In this document: positions 57,713-64,000 of the stretch, in pieces
Layout of the letters: every line of letters begins with the position of its first letter
Numbering within the stretch: the first letter of the stretch is position 1
NCBI GenBank assembly: GCA_030141605.1
Contig: JAQGDQ010000024.1
Location: forward strand, 949,501-1,013,500
Direction of reading: 5' to 3'
Length of the DNA stretch: 64,000 nt
From: Tubiluchus corallicola
Lineage: Eukaryota > Priapulida > Priapulimorpha > Priapulimorphida > Tubiluchidae
Notes under the pieces: model-generated
Told to the model about the DNA's origin: nothing
What the model saw: only the letters and a program-made list of their open reading frames with translations
Databases searched by the model: none
Translations under genes and position numbers: made by a program

Positions 57713-60700
57713 TATATTAATTAGTCTGAAGAGCGTCCACGTTTACGACAAACTTACGATACGATATATGCATGTAACAGTGACTGCTTCATTTTTCATT
57801 TTGAAATGGCCCTTAACCTTGACACAACTTCAATAAATGTCTGTTACAGTGGTACACTTTGGCGAATCTAAATCATTTCATCACGTCTAATAATTACTAC
57901 AAAACCCGACGCGTAGTGCGCAGTCAACAACTTTGTTCTGCGTGCCGAATGTGTAAACAGATGCAGTTAACGTGATGAGTAATTCCCATTGCCAGGTAAC
58001 AGGTGTAGCCCTGGGGAAACACAGTGAGGAAAGACTGATGCATAAACTGAGTGAATCGTGAAGCAGAATTTATAATGCAAGATGTCAATGTGCTGCACAT
58101 GTCATAACTGTAAATTTCTCATTGTCTAATATATCTATTCAGTTAAAGACCTCTTTTACATCATTGTTATTATCATCGTCGTTCTTACTATTGTTATTGT
58201 TATCACTATATCCTTGTTAACAGCAGCAACAGCAGCAAAAACAATGATTTCATTGTCATCCTTGATGTCTGATCGTTATGAAAATCATCATAAGAGTCAG
58301 TATTTCTGTCAACTTTCCCATCGCATATGAACGAGCGACGGATGTTAACTTCTTATCCTATTTCAGTTTTTCCTACTTATGATAGTCTTTACTAGGCAGA
58401 AATGTAATACTTGACCTACACTGTCTTCGGTATAATGATATAGTGTCTTTCGTTTAAATTTTTGAGTTTGACTTGTGTAATTGTGTTCTTGATAACGTGG
58501 TATAGGTTTTTTTGTAGCGCAGTATATGTGTGTAATTGTAGCTTTATAATTGTTGTGTGCATTGTGTGATTTGTAAGTGTGATTGCCCAATAAAATAAAT
58601 AAAAAATATATAAAACTAAATTTAACTGTGTAAAACCAAATGAAATGTGTAAACCCACACATTTTTGTTGTCTAGTACTCCTTTTTATAGGCCTATAATT
58701 AATTTCCGTTTTCCTGAAATTTACGACAATGAAGTCCAAATTGTAATAGAAAAAGTATCATTAAATTTTTGGAGTTACGTCGTGAACCACATTATACTTG
58801 CAACGTGACCATAACGTCGAGGAGTAATCATAACACACTTTGACCATGAAATAAGTAATTGCCTTTCACCGGAAATAGATTCTTTTGAAAAACTTTATGA
58901 TAATTTGCAGTAATTTTTACCCGTATTTTTAGCGCACGAACTTGTGTAAAATAATAACTGGGCGCGTCTACATACTTTGCATTACGCGTAAGAGCGCATT
59001 AAAATTATTTTAACTATATGATAATGTAAAATACGAGTATCAATTATGCATCATCATTTCAGCGATTAATTTGATGTGAGTCGATTGATAATTCTGCCAA
59101 ATGGCTACTCTGAAAATTACATGAATGAGTGACCCGACATCCTCTTTCCAGTACAACTAAATTATACTTGCTTGTAAACAATGTTTAAACATCTACAGAT
59201 TATATTCACTTTTTAACTGAATCTTTTGCAGTTTAGAAGAAGCAGCAAGAAGAAGATTGCTTTACTCTGGCGGAGTCATTTTGATGGTCAAGTTCAGTTC
59301 ATGCACTGCACCCAGACAAGTCCCTCGCACGGATAGTTTCGCTTTCATTTTGCTAATTCGGCACTTTGAAATGGGGGACAAGAACTTATTTTTCAGATAA
59401 CTTACATTTGATTGGCAATAGCAGAAAAATAACTGTTTATGCAATTACCAAAATCAATGCTAATTTATTTCAACATTGTAAGCAACTGATAGAAAAACAA
59501 GGAAAGCGGTTTCCAAAGTGTTTTATAGAGAGTTGTTTTCCAAAATTTCGTACAAAACGTTTAATGTCTATTCGACGGAAAAGTCTTGCTCCGGATCAAA
59601 AACTTCTCTCACTTCAGCTACATAATTATATTAATTGTAAGTAAACATTGCATAATGCATAGATAAAAGACTGCACAATAAATGACCGCCATATCTATTA
59701 AAATAGGAAATAAATGTCTATATATGCTAAAAACTGAAACAGCATAAGTTTGTGTTGAAGGTTAGCATTGTCGTGACAATAAGTTGAGAAACAAGGATAA
59801 CCACATTGTTAAACCAATTATCTCGTTTTACGCTGGTGATCCCGAAAAGCTCACACCTGCAGCAAAATGAATGAAAATTGTTACACCATGTTGCAGAGCG
59901 TTGTGGCACACTTTCACCTGATGCGTCAACTATATTTAGGCATTATTAATAAGTAAGAGATGCTGGAACCAGGTACAATTGATCACTGCGAAGAGTCCGC
60001 TGAGTAGGTAAACGAATGCATAATGAGTTGCAGACCTATATTCAATAATATATTTACAATTCAGCTAATTACTTATATCCTAAAATTTTGCACCTAATCG
60101 AATGAAAGCACTGAGCCTGGATTTGAACCAGGGCGGTTTTGACTTAAGTGTCACGAGACAACTAAATAACAAACAGCCTTTGTGATGAAGACAAGCTCTA
60201 ATTAATTTTAAAATTCGAGCTCACTTCTGAGTTTTCACTCCGTATTTTTCCTTTGGTCAGGTTTGGCTTTAAATTTTAGGCCTAATAACTGCGGGTTGAA
60301 ACTAATATTAAAATTAATATTACAATTAGTTCACAACTGGCGTTCAACGGGAATTCAGAATACCATGTGGATCACAACATTCTCTGACTACATTATCAAT
60401 TTAGTGTTTCAACAACGTGCAGTCCTTCCTACTACCCATTGCTCTGAGAGATTCTCAATGCCACCCCCCGAAATTGCCATTAATATGGTTTCTTGAGGTT
60501 CCTGAAAAAGGTAGAAAAAATAGCAAAGCCTACTAGTGCAGTAGTTCTTTTTAGATTTTCGTTTAACTTGACTAAAAAAATTGTCAAAGGTTTTAGTTCA
60601 ACTTGCCTATTTTCCATCATTTTACGTTGTTCATTAAAAAGTAGAAAAATGTATAAACGGCATAATGTTTCTGAGACACCATGTACGCCATACATATGCA

Positions 60701-61264
60701 ATATATAAATAACTGTATATATATAGGAATGCATCAATTAACGTGTTTTCTGCTGTCAAAAACTTCATTTTTACGAAAGTGAGTAAATAGTTGAACAAAA
60801 AACGAAAGAGTGGCCATTTGCGGGACACATATGAAACATGAAAGATAGTTCCATAAAACTTAAAAATGACTTTTTATAAACTTTTTATGAACTAACTTCT
60901 TTTATTTTCTGTATACCAGACAGTTTATAACTCTGTATCATCTTAAAATCGAAAAAATAAACAGTTACACATGATAAAAATTTACGTGTTTCGCGAAAGG
61001 TATTCTTGAAGTTTCGAATAACTAGATGAAACCCCACCCCTTTACCAAACTAACTTCTTGTTTGCCCGCCTGGCTGCAAGCTCCTCCTTCATTAACAGAC
61101 GTAGGAGAGATTCCTCTACAGCCGATTTTACCGGAAAATCTGGAAGAATTTTTGTCTGAGCATTTGTAATTCTCACTGAGCTGAAAGCCCGGAGGTTCTG
61201 TTGATGTTACTAGATTTTTAATCACGAATATTAGAAGTTTGATACAGTGTTTCCGGGTTCCAAC
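57713..61264. other. Intergenic region between divergent genes
   Basis: About 3.55 kb separates the ATG of the lectin/Ig gene (minus) from the ATG of the homeobox-like gene (plus). AT-rich, with a SINE relic near 60105-60180. Promoters and 5' UTRs of both genes should lie here; no convincing TATA or CpG island seen. Open frames at 58.4-58.7 and 59.37-59.64 kb show no domain. Confidence 0.6.
60105..60180 (-). mobile_element. tRNA-derived SINE head (tRNA-like T arm)
   Basis: Minus strand: CCTGGTTCAAATCCAGG is a perfect T-arm-like hairpin and B box, preceded by GTTGTCTCGTGACACTTAAG in the D-arm/A-box position. The acceptor stem does not pair, so this is a SINE or tRNA pseudogene rather than a working tRNA. 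Confidence 0.55.
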
Positions 61265-61628
61265 ATGGCCGTTTTACCAATCACGACGAAGAACATTCGA
61301 GAGGTGAATAAACGCTCGTTTATGATAAAAGATATTCTTGAGGGGGAGACAGCAAAGCTTCGGATAGAATCGTTTCTGTTTAATGACTCCCAATTTTGTA
61401 CTGGAGCAGAAAAATCTTCCATAGAACAACGCAATATTGCACCTTGGTTTTGTAGTAAATTTGATAAAATTTGCTGCCCTCAGCCACGGTTACCTGTCGA
61501 GATAAATTCAGCACTGCAAACACCAGGAGTTTTAGGTTTATATCAAAATGCAGGACAACTTAATGAGGTTGTGGTACCAGTGCCAACATCTTTATTACAG
61601 AATAGATACACCTGTCGTGCTTACTCAG
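61265..61628 (+). CDS. First coding exon of a probable NK-like/Bar-type homeobox gene (partial)
   Basis: ATG at 61265 in a good context (aacATGg), 121 codons plus one base, then donor GTAAGA at 61629. Near the N-terminus is R-S-F-M-I-K-D-I-L, matching the eh1/TN-like F-x-I-x-x-I-L repression motif that opens many ANTP/NKL homeodomain proteins; S-F-L-I-K-D-I-L is typical of Bar-like members. In such proteins this motif recruits Groucho co-repressors and the homeodomain is in a later exon. The rest (P-W-F-C-S, P-Q-P-R-L-P) is not recognisable. No homeodomain is seen between 61.6 and 64 kb. The frame stays open into the intron, so the donor choice is inferred. Confidence 0.5.
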
Positions 61629-64000
61629 GTAAGAAAGAATATTATTATTTACAAAATTATAGTTATATTAGGCTTATAAAATCTAGAAGAATTTACCGAC
61701 TTCTTCAAATGGAGTTGTGGGTTTTCTTCTATAATAAATTTACCAAATGAATTAAATGGCATTATGCTAGTAAACAGTGAATCCACTCGCGCTAACGAAT
61801 TATTAAGTAAATAATATTAAATAACGCACCTGATTAATTTAAGATCTGTTTTAATTTTATCATCCGAGTGAATTTACTTGCAATCAATAAACATATGTTA
61901 GTATTAATTTCTTACCGCAAGGAGACGATTTTTCTAACAAAAGCCCTACCACAGCGGGCCTATTACATTTTTCTATTATTTGAATCATTGTCAGTATTAC
62001 AATGATTACAGTCAAAGATATTAGGCCTATACCATACTTCGCTTGACATAACTGTCATGTGTGTTTATTTATTTTATTCAGGTCTACATATACAAATAAT
62101 CAACATAAAAAGTTGAGAGTTACATAAAATCATAACCAAATTATAAATTAGCACGATGCATCTTTTCTGGCTTGACTTTATAATACATGTATATACACCA
62201 GAGTGAAGAAAATGGTGATTGCGAAATGACACACCTATTTTGCTTTATAACACTAACAAAGGTTTTCATTAAGAAATTTAAAAGTTTGTACATAATCTTG
62301 TGTTTAGCGCACACAAACAATAATGCTCTTAAACATGTATATACACTAGAGTGAAGAAAATGGTGATTGCGAAATGACACACCTATTTTGCTTTATAACA
62401 CTAACAAAGGTTTTCATTAAGAAATTTAAAAGTTTGTACATAATCTTGTGTTTAGCGCACACAAACAATAATGCTCTTAAAGAGCTTTAGAATTTTTGCT
62501 TGTGCCTATTACTATATCCCTATAGTTTTAATTAAACCAGCTTTTTAAACTTTTTAATCCCTACAAAACGATAAGCGGATTTTTCCATGTTATATGTACG
62601 TTTTCGAAAAATTGTTTGGAGTCTTTCAAGAAAGGGATCCTGCCGTCTGCACACCTAAAAAGAAATTCGTATTAGCTTAACCGTAACAGAAACTGACTAA
62701 CGATTGTCAAAAGATTTAAGGAACTATATTTCAGAAATTCAGGATGTGAATCGCTCACCTTTTTTTAGGTTTATTTATTTTTGCTTCTCCGATACTTTAA
62801 GTTACATCTTGCTTATTTTGTGTGAAAATTTTGTCTTAATCTATTACAGCGAAAATATTTTTCAGCTTGAAATAACTTTCACTAATAGCAAATCGCAAAC
62901 CCCTATTAACTGTAACAAAAATAATATTTCGATGACTAATATGTTTGAATGTTTATTATGATTGATCATGAATTGGCGCCCAAATTTGGCCAACAGAAGG
63001 CTTAATGGTGGCAAAGGTTGTTTTTGTTGGAGAATATTATACTCAGCTCCACACGGTTACAAAAACTTGGATGCTTGCTCGGCCTGTAATATTAAGTGTT
63101 GTTGTAAGACGCTCCCACTGTTAGTTCATTACAAGGACTAAGTCTTAGTTCTTATGCATCAATGAAAGTTTTATATTTACATGTTTTTCAATGTGATTGG
63201 TGGTTTTTGTTATGCGTTTTTAGCAACAGTTGAAAATAATTTTGACCAGACTGTGTCTGATTGACTGTCATTCAAATAAACAAGGTGCATGATCGTGTCA
63301 TCAACTTTTTAAAGGCTTTTTGGAATGAAATAACTAACATGGGGTTTGGTGCACTGGTTCAACTGAGTGACTGGGGAGAAGACGAACGGGCGACCCAAGA
63401 AAGATTGTATCAAGTGGCGCAGAAAAATGTACTGTAGTTTAGACTACAATACTATTAGAAATAAGCATCCCACAAAGTCGAAATTTCGATGCGCGATATT
63501 GTGATGCATTAACTTTGGGCTGCGAAAGTTATAAGTTTATAGTTTTAATGGCCGAAGAGTTTTTGCATATTAAAAATTTAAGTACTAAAACAATGTTAAC
63601 TAATCATCAATTAAGAAAGTCTCGTTGAGGCACAAAGTACTTAATACTACCAGCTAAACGATAAAAATTCAAATAAACAAGGTTACATCAAGCATGGTCT
63701 TCACCTCAAAAGATACAAAGCACAAATAAAAATTTGTTATCAAACAAAAATTGAACTTTTGTCTGGAACTATCGTCTGAGCTAAGAAACCTGCAATTCCC
63801 TTGAAAAGAAAGTGCAGGACGGCCGCACAAAGCTGCTTGACGCAGATAAACTAAATACAACAATTGTCGGGTGCTGGGACCAACTACCTCTAAAGAAGTA
63901 AGAAACTGCATGAGCTGTTGAAAGAAACGCTTTCATCTAGTTTGTGAAACGTCTAGATTAATAAACGTAGTTTCAGCATGGTTTTTACACAATTTCTTAG
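61629..64000. other. Intron of the homeobox-like gene and window edge
   Basis: AT-rich. Contains the 148-bp tandem duplication at 62186-62481. No second exon or homeodomain helix-3 motif found. A minus-strand 80-codon frame at 63669-63911 has no recognised domain. Confidence 0.6.
62186..62481. repeat. Two-copy tandem duplication, 148-bp period
   Basis: The copy at 62186-62333 repeats at 62334-62481 with one difference noticed (CACCAGAG against CACTAGAG). Confidence 0.92.

Noticed and set aside
58363-58739. Overlapping minus-strand frames of about 100 codons in the intergenic region
   Set aside because: Low-complexity, AT-driven composition with no domain and no splice context.
60105-60180. 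Functional tRNA gene
   Set aside because: The T arm is perfect but the acceptor stem does not pair and the D arm is poor.
63380-63430. I-K-W-R-R-K-M on the plus strand, resembling the end of a homeodomain
   Set aside because: The residues before it (T-N-G-R-P-K-K-D-C) are not helix 3 (no W-F-Q-N), and a stop lies just upstream.

Overview
This is AT-rich (by eye roughly two thirds A+T), intron-dense animal nuclear DNA. It holds most of one very large minus-strand gene, plus the first exon of a divergently oriented gene near the right edge. Spliceosomal GT/AG introns, extracellular modules bounded by phase-1 introns, tRNA-derived SINE relics, a non-LTR retrotransposon tail and simple repeats all point to an invertebrate metazoan. 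The phylum cannot be fixed from the sequence alone; a cnidarian, sponge, lophotrochozoan or tunicate would all fit.

The large gene runs right to left from about 57.7 kb and leaves the window at its left edge. I resolved 60 coding exons by reading splice sites and phase by hand. Their lengths sum to 9,696 nt, or 3,232 codons, with unbroken reading frame and no internal stop. In protein order the product has: a basic N-terminal stretch ending in a signal-peptide-like segment; a SUEL/rhamnose-binding (Gal_lectin) domain; three tandem fibrinogen-related modules of the type found in Caspr/neurexin-IV proteins, joined by short linkers; three Ig domains; a second SUEL lectin domain; sixteen more complete Ig domains; and the first half of a twentieth. 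The 3' end lies outside the window, so a membrane anchor is neither seen nor excluded.

The exon grammar is strict. Nearly every Ig domain is built from two exons: an N-half (phase 1 to 0, first Cys) and a C-half (phase 0 to 1, Trp, D-x-G-x-Y-x-C). Linkers, microexons and both lectin exons are phase 1-1 and can be skipped without a frameshift. Three consecutive exons (13.1-15.5 kb) have lost the interdomain intron and carry a C-half fused to the next N-half; they look like recent tandem copies. The array could therefore yield many in-frame isoforms.

To the right of the start exon, 57.7-61.26 kb is intergenic with only SINE-like relics and simple repeats. At 61,265 a plus-strand exon begins with a conserved F-x-I-K-D-I-L (eh1/TN-like) motif, suggesting the first exon of an NK-like/Bar-type homeobox gene; its homeodomain is not in the window. 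Introns contain a truncated LINE, a hAT-like MITE, tRNA-derived SINEs, an unusually GC-rich segment at 29.1-29.45 kb, and several recent tandem duplications.
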